A DNA stretch of 64,000 nt from Pelomonas nitida. Lineage in GTDB: Bacteria > Pseudomonadota > Gammaproteobacteria > Burkholderiales > Burkholderiaceae_C. Under the pieces are notes generated by a model. The model had not been told where the DNA came from and did not search any database. It saw only the letters and a program-made list of their open reading frames with translations. Below, one piece after another: positions 55,818 to 63,880 of this stretch. The stretch lies in NCBI RefSeq assembly GCF_043555975.1, contig NZ_JBIGIA010000008.1, forward strand, positions 183,066 through 247,065, in the 5' to 3' direction. Made by a program: the position numbers and the translations under genes. The stretch's first letter is position 1. The number at the start of each line of letters is the position of its first letter.

Positions 55818-57997
55818 AGCCGCTCCCTCTTCTTGTCGTCACTGCCGCGTTGCTGGCCGGCTGCGCCAACCCGGCGCTGCGCGAAGCCGAAGACCTCGGC
55901 CGCAGCAACCAGTGGCCCGCCGCGCTGCGCGTGCTGGACGACGCCGTGGCCCAGGACCCCAAGGACCCGCAGCTGCGCGCGGCCCAGGTGCGTGCCCGCG
56001 AGCAGGCGACGGCGCGGCTCATCCTGCAAATCGAGGCGCTGCGGGGGCAAAGCCGCTGGGACGAGGCGCAGGCCCTGTTGAGCGCGCTGGCACAGGCCGA
56101 CGCGAAGCACCCGCGGCTGGCCGCGCTGACGGTGGACATCGAGCGTGGCCGCCGTCACGAGGCGCAGCTCGCCATCGGCCGCGCCGCGCTGAAGGAAGGC
56201 CGGCTCGAGCGCGCCGAAGCCGTGGCGCGCGAGATCCTCGCCGAGGCGCCGCAGCACCCCGGCGCCCGCCTGCTGGCCAGCCAGGTGGCGCAGGCCCGCC
56301 CGCTGGAGTCGGCCATCGGCGAGCTGGGCCCCGGCTTCCAGAAGCCCGTGACGCTGGAGTTCCGCGACGCGCCGCTGCGGCAGGTCTTCGAGGCGCTGGC
56401 GCGCTCCAGCAACATCAACTTTGTGTTCGACAAGGACGTGCGGGCCGATGCCCGCGTGACCGTGTTTCTGCGCGGCGTGTCGCTGGACGAGGCCATGCGC
56501 GTCATCCTCGGCACGCAGCAGCTGGACCGCAAGCTGCTCAACGACAGCTCGGTGCTGATCTTCCCGAACACCGCCGCCAAGCAGCGTGAGCACCAGGAGC
56601 TCATCACCCGCACGCTCTACCTGACCAACGCCGACGTGAAGCAGGTGCAGGCCATGGTGCGCACCATCGCCAAGGTGCGCGACATCCACATCGACGAGCG
56701 GCTGAACCTGCTCATCGTGCGCGACACACCCGAGGTGGTGCGGCTGGTGGAGAAGCTCATCGCCTCGGTCGACCTGCCCGAGCCCGAGGTCATGCTCGAA
56801 GTGGAAGTCATGGAGCTGGCCACCGACAAGACCGATGAGCTGGGCCTGAGCTGGCCCGAGCAGGTCACGTTCGGTCTGCCGGGGTCGTCGGCGACGACGG
56901 CGTTGTGGAGCGAGCGCGGCCAGTTCCGCGCCAGCATCGTCAACCCGGCTGTCGTGGCCAGCCTGCGCGCCTCGTCCGGCAACAACAACATCCTGGCCAA
57001 CCCCAAGATCCGCGTGCGCAACCGCGACAAGGCCAAGGTCCACATCGGCCAGAAGGTGCCGGTGTTCACGACGACGACCAACTTCACCGGCTCCACCTCG
57101 GTGGCCGCCTCGGTGAGCTACCTCGACGTCGGGCTGAAGCTGGACGTGGAGCCCACCATCCAGCTCGACAACGACGTCGTCATCAAGGTCGGCCTGGAAG
57201 TCTCCAGCCTGATCAGCGAGGTGACAGGCCCGGGCGGCACGACGGCCTACCAGATCGGCACGCGCAACACCGCGACGACGCTGCGCCTGGCCGACGGCGA
57301 GACGCAGGTGCTGGCCGGCCTCATCAATGACGAGGACCGCAAGTCCTCGTCCGGCGTGCCGGGCCTGTCGCGCCTGCCGGTGCTGGGCCGGCTGTTCGGC
57401 ACGCAGACCGACACGCGCAACAAGACGGAGGTGGTGCTGCTGATCACGCCGCGCGTCGTGCGCAACCTTGCCGTGCCCGACGCATCGCTGACGCGACTGC
57501 CCAGTGGCACCGACGCCAGCCCCGGCGCCTTCTCCAGCCTGATCCGCCGCGAAGGCCGGGTGGGTGTGGGCCTCAGCAGCGGTGGCGGCGCGCCGGCCGC
57601 GACATCCGCGCCATCGACACCCTCGCCCACGCCCGCAGCGCCGGCCGTGGCGGCGGAGGCTGCGCTCAAGCTCGACGTCACGCCGCAGATCCCGGCCGGC
57701 GGCACGGTGTCCGTCGCGCTGAAGAACGACAGCGGCCTGCAGATCAAGGGTGAACTGGAGTACGACGCCAGCCGCCTGACGCCGGCCCAGCCGCTGCAGG
57801 GCGCTGCGCCCGGGCGCTTCCCGATCGAGATCCCGCCGCGCGGCGACCGTGTCGTCGTGTTCCGCGCGCTGCCGCCGGCGGCCGGGCAGGTGCTCAACAT
57901 CGGCCTCGGCAGCCTCAGCGCGTCGGGGCTGAACGGCGAGTCGGCGCCCGTGCGGGTCGACGGCACCGGGCTGTTGACGGTCGACGCGGCGAAATGA
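55814..57997 (+). CDS. gspD: Lipoprotein secretin (GspD/PilQ/MshL type) with C-terminal cohesin-like domain
   Basis: A protein of 727 residues. The lipobox LLAGC (Cys17) marks an outer-membrane lipoprotein. TPR-like helices follow (residues about 20-150), then STN/N-type domains (VTLEFRDAPLRQVFEALARS) and the secretin barrel (VPVFTTTTNFTGSTSVAASV ... GVPGLSRLPVLGRLFGTQTD and EVVLLITPRVVR). The last 110 residues, after a Ser/Pro/Ala linker, look like a cohesin domain (LKLDVTPQIPAGGTVSVALK; ELEYDASRLTP). This differs from E. coli GspD and is closer to TPR-secretins of other Proteobacteria. It forms the outer-membrane pore of the system. Confidence 0.88.
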   Translation: MKPLPLLVVTAALLAGCANPALREAEDLGRSNQWPAALRVLDDAVAQDPKDPQLRAAQVRAREQATARLILQIEALRGQSRWDEAQALLSALAQADAKHPRLAALTVDIERGRRHEAQLAIGRAALKEGRLERAEAVAREILAEAPQHPGARLLASQVAQARPLESAIGELGPGFQKPVTLEFRDAPLRQVFEALARSSNINFVFDKDVRADARVTVFLRGVSLDEAMRVILGTQQLDRKLLNDSSVLIFPNTAAKQREHQELITRTLYLTNADVKQVQAMVRTIAKVRDIHIDERLNLLIVRDTPEVVRLVEKLIASVDLPEPEVMLEVEVMELATDKTDELGLSWPEQVTFGLPGSSATTALWSERGQFRASIVNPAVVASLRASSGNNNILANPKIRVRNRDKAKVHIGQKVPVFTTTTNFTGSTSVAASVSYLDVGLKLDVEPTIQLDNDVVIKVGLEVSSLISEVTGPGGTTAYQIGTRNTATTLRLADGETQVLAGLINDEDRKSSSGVPGLSRLPVLGRLFGTQTDTRNKTEVVLLITPRVVRNLAVPDASLTRLPSGTDASPGAFSSLIRREGRVGVGLSSGGGAPAATSAPSTPSPTPAAPAVAAEAALKLDVTPQIPAGGTVSVALKNDSGLQIKGELEYDASRLTPAQPLQGAAPGRFPIEIPPRGDRVVVFRALPPAAGQVLNIGLGSLSASGLNGESAPVRVDGTGLLTVDAAK

Positions 57998-58029
57998 AGC
58001 CCCGCGTTCAACGCTTACGTTGGCCGGCG

Positions 58030-58118
58030 CCCCGAGGGGACGGCGATGCTTGCCGGCTCGACCGGCAAGCACATCGCCAGCGCGGGCCGGCCTGGGAGCG
58101 ACCCGGCGCACGGCCCGC
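58030..58118 (+). repeat. Dispersed structured intergenic repeat, copy 2
   Basis: Begins CCCCGAGGGGACGGCGATGC and ends CCCGGCGCACGGCCCGC. It aligns over 89 bases with the inverse of 30771-30860. The centre is a perfect nine-pair hairpin (GCTTGCCGG/CCGGCAAGC) that differs from copy 1 but keeps the fold. It lies in the 151-base gap between the secretin and the next pseudopilin gene, within the operon. Confidence 0.75.
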
Positions 58119-58148
58119 CACGGGAACTCACGTTTTGGCGGAGCACTG

Positions 58149-58616
58149 ATGCGCAGCCGGGGCTTCACGCTCATCGAGATGTTGGTCGTGCTGGCCATGC
58201 TGGGCGTGCTGGCGTCGGCGGCGCGGCCGCTGCTGGAACTTTCGGTGCAGCGCAGCCGCGAGCATGAGCTGCGGCAGGCGCTGCGCACGCTGCGCGAGGC
58301 GCTGGACGCCTACAAGCGCGCGGCCGAGTCCGGCAGCATCGTGCTGAGCCCCGAGGACAGCGGCTATCCGCGTGCGCTGCAGCAACTGGTCGACGGTGTG
58401 GCGGATGCGAAGTCACCCAACGGCCGCAAGCTCTACTTCCTGCGCCGGCTGCCGCGCGACCCGTTTGCGCCGGCCGACCAGCCCGCCGCCGAGAGCTGGG
58501 GTCTGCGCGCCTACGACAGCCCGCCCGACGAGCCGCGCGCCGGCAAGGACGTGTTCGACGTGTTCTCGCGGTCCGAGCGCAAGGCGCTGGATGGCAGCAA
58601 GCTCAAGGATTGGTGA
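58149..58616 (+). CDS. Type II secretion pseudopilin
   Basis: A protein of 155 residues with the very short leader MRSRG before FTLIEMLVVLAMLGVLASAA (Glu at +5). The rest has a GspG-like core (LREALDAYKRAAESGSIVLS ... RDPFAPADQPAAESWGLRAY). It lacks the GspG calcium-site ending. It is the first of three pseudopilin-like genes after the secretin. Its stop codon shares a base with the start of the next gene. Confidence 0.85.
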   Translation: MRSRGFTLIEMLVVLAMLGVLASAARPLLELSVQRSREHELRQALRTLREALDAYKRAAESGSIVLSPEDSGYPRALQQLVDGVADAKSPNGRKLYFLRRLPRDPFAPADQPAAESWGLRAYDSPPDEPRAGKDVFDVFSRSERKALDGSKLKDW

Positions 58617-59089
58617 TGGCCCCGAACTGTCCTGGCGCACCATCGCTGCCTGTCCGCCAGCAGCACCTGCGGAACCGGCCTTGCCAGGCCGGCGGGTGCA
58701 GGCCGCGCAAAGCACGTGGGCGGGGGTTCACATTGATCGAGCTGATCGTCGTCATGGCGATCGTGGCGCTGCTGACCTCCATCGTGGCGCCGCGCTATTT
58801 CCACTCACTGCAGAAGAGCAAGGAGACGGCCCTGCTGCAGTCGCTGACGACGATGCGCGACGCGCTCGACCAGTTTGCCGCCGACAAAGGGCGTTATCCC
58901 GAGTCGCTGCTGGAACTGGCCGCTGCGCGCTACATCCGCGACGTGCCCGAAGACCCGCTCACCGGCAGCCGCGAGACCTGGGTGGAGCTGCCGCCGCCGA
59001 CCGACATGCAGGCCGCTGGCCGCGTGTGGGACGTGCGCAGCGGCGCCGCCGGGCGCTCGGCGGACGGCAGGCTCTATGCCGACTGGTAA
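58616..59089 (+). CDS. Type II secretion pseudopilin with long leader
   Basis: A protein of 157 residues. The leader before FTLIELIVVMAIVALLTSIV is about 38 residues long and Arg/Pro/Cys-rich (MAPNCPGAPSLPVRQQHLRN at its start), unusual because most prepilin leaders have 5-15 residues. No start codon in frame lies nearer. The mature part is GspG-like (DALDQFAADKGRYPESLLEL; DVPEDPLTGSRETWVELPPP). A frameshift at the start or a non-standard start codon is possible. Confidence 0.75.
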   Translation: MAPNCPGAPSLPVRQQHLRNRPCQAGGCRPRKARGRGFTLIELIVVMAIVALLTSIVAPRYFHSLQKSKETALLQSLTTMRDALDQFAADKGRYPESLLELAAARYIRDVPEDPLTGSRETWVELPPPTDMQAAGRVWDVRSGAAGRSADGRLYADW

Positions 59090-59615
59090 TGCCGCCGTAC
59101 AGCGGGGCTTCAGCTACCTGGCCGTGCTGTTTCTCGTCGCGTTGACGGCGGCGGGCCTGGCGGCGCTGGGGCAGGCGTGGAGCACGGCCGCGCAGCGTGA
59201 GAAGGAGCGCGAACTGGAGTTTCGTGGCAGCGAGATCGCCCGCGCGATGCGAAGCTACTACCAGGCCACACCCACGCCGCCGCGCCAATACCCGGCCACG
59301 CTGGAGGAACTGCTGGAAGACCGCCGCGGGCCGGTGGTGCGGCGCCATCTGCGCCGGCTCTACGCCGACCCGTTCACCGGGCGGCCGGACTGGGAGCTGG
59401 TGCCCGAGCCGGGCCAGGTCGACCGCTACAGCGGCTTGCGCAGCCGCTCCACCCAGCCGTTGCTGCGTGCCGCGGCGCCGGACGGGACGCCCACGCCGAC
59501 AGCCGCCGCGCGCGTGTTCAGCGCGCTGGCTCAGGGCGATGGGCAGGCGGTGCAAGCGCCGCTGCCGGCCGAGGCGCCGTCAGCTCCCGCGGCTGCCGTA
59601 TCTTCCGCTCGCTAA
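59076..59615 (+). CDS. Pseudopilin-like type II secretion protein (GspK/minor-type)
   Basis: A protein of 179 residues that overlaps the preceding gene by 14 bases. It starts MPTGNAAVQRGFSYLAVLFL, with a prepilin-like membrane span but Ser-Tyr-Leu-Ala in place of the usual Thr-Leu-x-Glu, so the +5 Glu is absent. The mature part has EFRGSEIARAMRSYYQATPT and TLEELLEDRRGPVVRRHLRR. Lack of the +5 Glu is a known property of GspK-like tip subunits, although GspK is normally larger. The C-terminus is Ala/Pro-rich and low complexity. Confidence 0.7.
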   Translation: MPTGNAAVQRGFSYLAVLFLVALTAAGLAALGQAWSTAAQREKERELEFRGSEIARAMRSYYQATPTPPRQYPATLEELLEDRRGPVVRRHLRRLYADPFTGRPDWELVPEPGQVDRYSGLRSRSTQPLLRAAAPDGTPTPTAAARVFSALAQGDGQAVQAPLPAEAPSAPAAAVSSAR

Positions 59616-59843
59616 CGAAACGTTTTATTGCACATTTGCCATGCGTGGAAACCCTTCCCCCGCAGGTAAAGGGCGGGGAAGTTGGGATAGTCGTGAACTA
59701 ATGCTTGCACAGAATCGGGCGCTCCCGGCGGAGCCTATCGGGCGCCCCTGGCAAACGCATCGGGATGCGGCCGCCTGATCGGTGGTTCGAGTGACGTCCT
59801 GCTGCACCTCTTGTTCAACTGACCGCAGAAAGTAGGTAGTGCA

Positions 59844-60575
59844 ATGAAGAAGGTTGGGATCCGACTGGCCATGGCGGCCGCAGCCCTGTTGACGTCGATC
59901 GGTGTTCAGGCGGGCGTGCTGCGCACCACGATCACGTTCGACCCCGTGGACACGTCCACGCTCGCCTTTCCGCCCCTGCTGGTCTATGGCGACGAGTTCT
60001 ACCAGCCCGGCCTGGGCGGCCGCACGATGTGGCTGGACCCTTTCTCAAACTCCTCCATCGGTGGCGCCGGCGACCTGGTTGGCGCCGTTGTGGACGGCGC
60101 CTGCGCGGACCTGGGCTGCCCCGTCAACAACGCGAGCAACTACGTCGCCATGCTCGACGACGGCGTGCTGGCCTTTGGTTCGACTGACGGGTTCACGTTT
60201 TCCGTGCAGAGCCTGAATGCGAGCTTCATCGGCTCCGGCGATGTGATGAGCACGACGCCCGGCTACCTGGCGCTGCAAGGCGTTCGCAACGGCCAGTCGA
60301 TGACGGCCTACTTCGCGCTGACCGGCCTGGATGCCAACGGTCAGCTGAACTTCAGCACCATCGACACGGGTGCCTTCGGCGACTACGAATTCGACAACGT
60401 CTACGCCTTTGCCTACGCGTGCAAGGGCTCGTCATGCCAGGCCTTCTCGAGCAACCAGGCTCAGTTCGCGCTGGACGACATCGTCATCGAGCATGTGCCC
60501 GAGCCCGCCAGCCTGGCGCTGGTCGGCATCGCCGGCCTGGCCTATTTGGGCGCCCGTCGCCGCCGCGCTGCCTGA
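59844..60575 (+). CDS. PEP-CTERM sorting domain protein
   Basis: A protein of 243 residues. A signal peptide (MKKVGIRLAMAAAALLTSIG, cleavage after VQA near residue 23) and a C-terminal anchor VPEPASLALVGIAGLAYLGA followed by RRRRAA form a complete PEP-CTERM tripartite signal. The middle is beta-rich with few charges and two Cys pairs. Such proteins are processed by exosortase EpsH/XrtA and usually reach the cell surface or the exopolysaccharide matrix. No exosortase gene is in the window. The 228-base upstream gap contains a CTTCCCC/GGGGAAG hairpin. Confidence 0.88.
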   Translation: MKKVGIRLAMAAAALLTSIGVQAGVLRTTITFDPVDTSTLAFPPLLVYGDEFYQPGLGGRTMWLDPFSNSSIGGAGDLVGAVVDGACADLGCPVNNASNYVAMLDDGVLAFGSTDGFTFSVQSLNASFIGSGDVMSTTPGYLALQGVRNGQSMTAYFALTGLDANGQLNFSTIDTGAFGDYEFDNVYAFAYACKGSSCQAFSSNQAQFALDDIVIEHVPEPASLALVGIAGLAYLGARRRRAA

Positions 60576-60604
60576 CCCGCCGACCGCATCGAAAGGATCT
60601 CTCC

Positions 60605-63600
60605 ATGAAGATGAAACTCAAGCCTGCCGCCCTGGCCACGCTCGTGCTCGCGTCGGGGCTGGCCACCGGTGCCTTCGCCCAGGATCGCAAGACCTACATC
60701 GTCCAGTTGAAGGACGAACCCGCCGCGTCTTACCAGGGCGGCGTTGCCGGTCTGGCCGCCACTCAGCCCGCAGCGGGCGACAGCTTCAAGTACGGCAGCG
60801 CGGCCGTGCAGGCCTATGTCAGCTACCTTGGCCAGCAGCAGAGCAGGGTGCTGGCGGTGGTGGGCAGCGCGCCGGTGCTGGCCACTTACAACGTGGTGTT
60901 CAACGGCTTCGCGGCGAGCCTGACCGACGACGAGGCCCGCTCGCTGTCCACCAACACGGAGGTGGTCGGCCTGTGGCTGGACCAGCCGCGCCAGCTCGAC
61001 ACGATCTCGACCTCGCGCTTCCTGAAGCTCAGCGAGCCCGGTGGTCTGTGGTCCAAGAGCGTGAGCGGCTTCCCGGTGAAGGGTGAGAACCTTGTCGTCG
61101 GCATCGTGGACGGCGGCATCTGGCCGGAGAACCCGGCCTTCTTCGACCGTGTCGATGTCAATGGCGTGCCCACCAACAATGCAGCCGACACGCTGGCCTT
61201 CGGGCCCGCCCCGGCCAGCTTCACCGGCGGTTGCGTCGCAGGCCCTGGCATCGACCCGGCCAAGCACTGCAACAACAAGCTGATCGGCCTCAAGCATTTC
61301 AACACCGGCTTCAAGGCCAGCGGCCAGACGCTGCACTGGACCGACTTCCCCGATTCCGGTCGCGATTCGTTGTCGGGCGCCACCGGCCATGGCGGCCACG
61401 GCGACCACACGGCATCCACGGCGGCGGGCAATGCCAACGTGCCGGTCACGATCAACAACGCCCTCGTCGGCACGGCCTCCGGCATGGCGCCGCGCGCGCG
61501 CGTCGCGGCATACAAGGTCTGCTGGACCTATGTGAACCCGGCGGCCACCGACGGCACCGGCAGCCAGAACAGCTGCTACACCTCCGACTCGGTTGCGGCC
61601 ATCGATGCCGCCGTGGCGGACGGCGTCAACGTCATCAACTACTCGATCAGTGGCTCGCAGACCTCGGTCAACGACCCCGTCGAGCAGGCCTTCTACCGCG
61701 CTGCGCTGGCGGGCGTGTTCGTTGCCGCATCCGCCGGCAACAGCGGCCCCGGCCAGGCGGTGGCCCACATCAGCCCATGGCTGACCACGGTCGCGGCCTC
61801 CACGCATGACCGCGCCTTCTCGGGCAGCGCGACGGTGGGTGGCACCGCCTACACCGGCGGCTCCACCACGCAGACCGGGCTGACGACGCCGACGGACATG
61901 ATCCTCGCCGAGAACGCCGGCGTGGGCGGCGGCAACGCTAGCCTGTGCTTCAGCGCCGCGCCGCCGGCCGGCCAGGTGCTGCTGGACCCCGCCAAGGTGG
62001 CCGGTAAGCTGGTGGTTTGCACGCGCGGCACGAATGCGCGTGTCGACAAGGGCCTGGCCGTCAAGAACGCGGGCGGCGTGGGCATGATCCTCGTCAATGC
62101 GGCGGCGGGCCAGACGGTCGACAGCGACTTCCAATCCGTCCCGACGGTGCAGGTCACCAACACCGACGGCGCGGCCATCAAGGCCTATGTCAGCGGCAGC
62201 GCCAGCCCCAAGGGCACGATCGCCACGGCGACCATGGGCGTGAAGGCGGCGCCCGTCATGGCCGACTTCTCGTCGCGCGGCCCCAACGGTGGCGACAGCA
62301 ACGTGCTGAAGCCTGACCTGACGGCACCAGGCGTGGACATCATCGCCCAGGTCACGCCGGTGCAGGACGAGGCCCAGAAGGCTCAGATCGCCGCCGGCAC
62401 GCTGGTGCCGCCGCCGGCCTGGGACAGCTACCAGGGCACGTCCATGTCCAGCCCGCACGTGGCGGGCCTGGCGCTGCTGCTGAAGCAGGCCAACCCGACC
62501 TGGGGTCCGGGCGCCATCAAGTCGGCGCTGATGACCACCGCGTACTCGACGCTGGATGACGGCCTGCCGTCGCCGCAGAACGGCCTGCTGCCCTGGGCGC
62601 AAGGCGCTGGCCATGTCGACCCGCAGAAGGCGGTCGACCCTGGTCTGATCTACCCGGCCGGCAAGAACGACTGGGTCAAGTACCAGTGCAAGGTCAACAA
62701 GGCCGCCGTCACGCCGGCCAGCGATTGCACGACCATCGGCACGCTGGACGAGACCTACAACCTGAACCTGCCGTCCATCACGGTCGGCACGGTGACGGGC
62801 GGGGTCGCGGTCACGCGCAGTGTCACCAACGTCGGCGCGACCACGGCGACGTATACCGCCGCCGTGACGCCGCCGGCCGGCTTCACGACGACGGTGTCGC
62901 CCAGCACGCTGACGCTGGCGCCGGGTGAGACCAAGTCGTTCGCCGTCAGCATCGCGGCGGCCGGTGCGGCCGAAGGCGTCTGGCAGTTCGGCCAGTTGGT
63001 GTGGAGCGACGGTGTGCACTCGGTGCGCTCGCCCATCCAGGCCAAGGCCGGCAAGACGATCTCGGCGCCCGTCGAGTTCACCGACACCAAGACCTCCGGC
63101 AGCAAGCTGTTCACCGTGCGCACCGGCTTCGCCGGCCGCATGGGCGTGCTCAAGGGCGGTTTGAAGGACGTGACGATGGGCGCGGAAACGTCGCTGACGC
63201 CGTTGGCCACCAGCTCCGCGACTTTGGCCAGCCGCTGCGCCAACAGCAGCAACTACGCCTCGATCGCGAAGTACACCTTTACCGTGCCGGCCGGTGCCAT
63301 CGTGGGGCGCTGGGCGCTGCGGCAAGCCGACGTCGGTGCTGCAACGGATGACCACGACCTTGTCGTCGTCAATATGGCGACGGCGGCCTACACCTACTCG
63401 GGCAATGACGGTTCCGATGAGGTGGTGCAGCTCGTGGCGCCGACCGCAGGCACCTACCGCGCCTGCGTGCTGGCCTACGGCGGCACGGCGCCGATGAAGC
63501 ACAAGCTGTCGAGCTGGATCGTCTCGCCGGGTGATGCGGGCGGCCTGAATGCGCTGGTGCCGTCGCAGGTCTACGCGGGCAGCACCGCGACCGTGGGCTT

Positions 63601-63778
63601 CAGCTGGACGGGCCTGGCGGCTGGCAAGCGCACCGTGGGTGGTGCGCAGTGGCTGGATGCGGCCGGCAAGGTGCAGGCAACCACCGTGCTGCGTGTCTCG
63701 ACGGATGGCAGCGTGCCGGTGCAGAACGTGCCGAGCAACATGCCGGGCAAGCTGGTCGACGCAGCCGTTACCGAGTAA
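60605..63778 (+). CDS. Secreted subtilisin-like serine protease (S8 family, cucumisin-like with PA domain)
   Basis: A protein of 1057 residues. Signal peptide (MKMKLKPAALATLVLASGLA, cut after AFA near residue 25), then an I9 inhibitor propeptide (TYIVQLKDEPAASYQGG ... NVVFNGFAASLTDDEA). The triad is Asp in VGIVDGGIWPEN, His in GHGGHGDHTAS and Ser in YQGTSMSSPHVAGLAL. A PA domain is inserted between His and Ser (VVCTRGTNARVDKGLAVKNA), as in plant-type subtilases. A fibronectin-like domain and two further beta-rich domains follow. GAAAGGA before the ATG at 60605 supports the start. It is a likely client of the adjacent secretion system, an inference from position. Confidence 0.93.
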   Translation: MKMKLKPAALATLVLASGLATGAFAQDRKTYIVQLKDEPAASYQGGVAGLAATQPAAGDSFKYGSAAVQAYVSYLGQQQSRVLAVVGSAPVLATYNVVFNGFAASLTDDEARSLSTNTEVVGLWLDQPRQLDTISTSRFLKLSEPGGLWSKSVSGFPVKGENLVVGIVDGGIWPENPAFFDRVDVNGVPTNNAADTLAFGPAPASFTGGCVAGPGIDPAKHCNNKLIGLKHFNTGFKASGQTLHWTDFPDSGRDSLSGATGHGGHGDHTASTAAGNANVPVTINNALVGTASGMAPRARVAAYKVCWTYVNPAATDGTGSQNSCYTSDSVAAIDAAVADGVNVINYSISGSQTSVNDPVEQAFYRAALAGVFVAASAGNSGPGQAVAHISPWLTTVAASTHDRAFSGSATVGGTAYTGGSTTQTGLTTPTDMILAENAGVGGGNASLCFSAAPPAGQVLLDPAKVAGKLVVCTRGTNARVDKGLAVKNAGGVGMILVNAAAGQTVDSDFQSVPTVQVTNTDGAAIKAYVSGSASPKGTIATATMGVKAAPVMADFSSRGPNGGDSNVLKPDLTAPGVDIIAQVTPVQDEAQKAQIAAGTLVPPPAWDSYQGTSMSSPHVAGLALLLKQANPTWGPGAIKSALMTTAYSTLDDGLPSPQNGLLPWAQGAGHVDPQKAVDPGLIYPAGKNDWVKYQCKVNKAAVTPASDCTTIGTLDETYNLNLPSITVGTVTGGVAVTRSVTNVGATTATYTAAVTPPAGFTTTVSPSTLTLAPGETKSFAVSIAAAGAAEGVWQFGQLVWSDGVHSVRSPIQAKAGKTISAPVEFTDTKTSGSKLFTVRTGFAGRMGVLKGGLKDVTMGAETSLTPLATSSATLASRCANSSNYASIAKYTFTVPAGAIVGRWALRQADVGAATDDHDLVVVNMATAAYTYSGNDGSDEVVQLVAPTAGTYRACVLAYGGTAPMKHKLSSWIVSPGDAGGLNALVPSQVYAGSTATVGFSWTGLAAGKRTVGGAQWLDAAGKVQATTVLRVSTDGSVPVQNVPSNMPGKLVDAAVTE

Positions 63779-63820
63779 GGCTGACGCGACACCGGGGCGC
63801 TGGTGCCCCGGCCGTGACCA

Positions 63821-63852
63821 GGCCGCATGCCGAGAGGCGTGCGGCCTTTTCC
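63821..63852 (+). terminator. Rho-independent terminator after the S8 protease
   Basis: GGCCGCATGCC (63821-63831), loop GAGA, GGCGTGCGGCC (63836-63846) with one G-T pair, then TTTTCC. A second hairpin CCGGGGC/GCCCCGG (63792-63811) precedes it. Confidence 0.88.
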
Positions 63853-63880
63853 TTTGGGGCGCTGCGGTGGCTTAGAGCCG

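Noticed and set aside
59616..59843. Sigma-54 promoter (TGGCAAACGCATCGG) before the PEP-CTERM gene
   Set aside because: PEP-CTERM genes are sometimes under sigma-54, but the -12 element does not match (CGG instead of TGC).
60542..63502. Open frame of 986 codons antisense to the subtilase gene
   Set aside because: Same codon-bias effect; the translation is low-complexity Arg/His/Gly and the sense strand carries a full protease triad.
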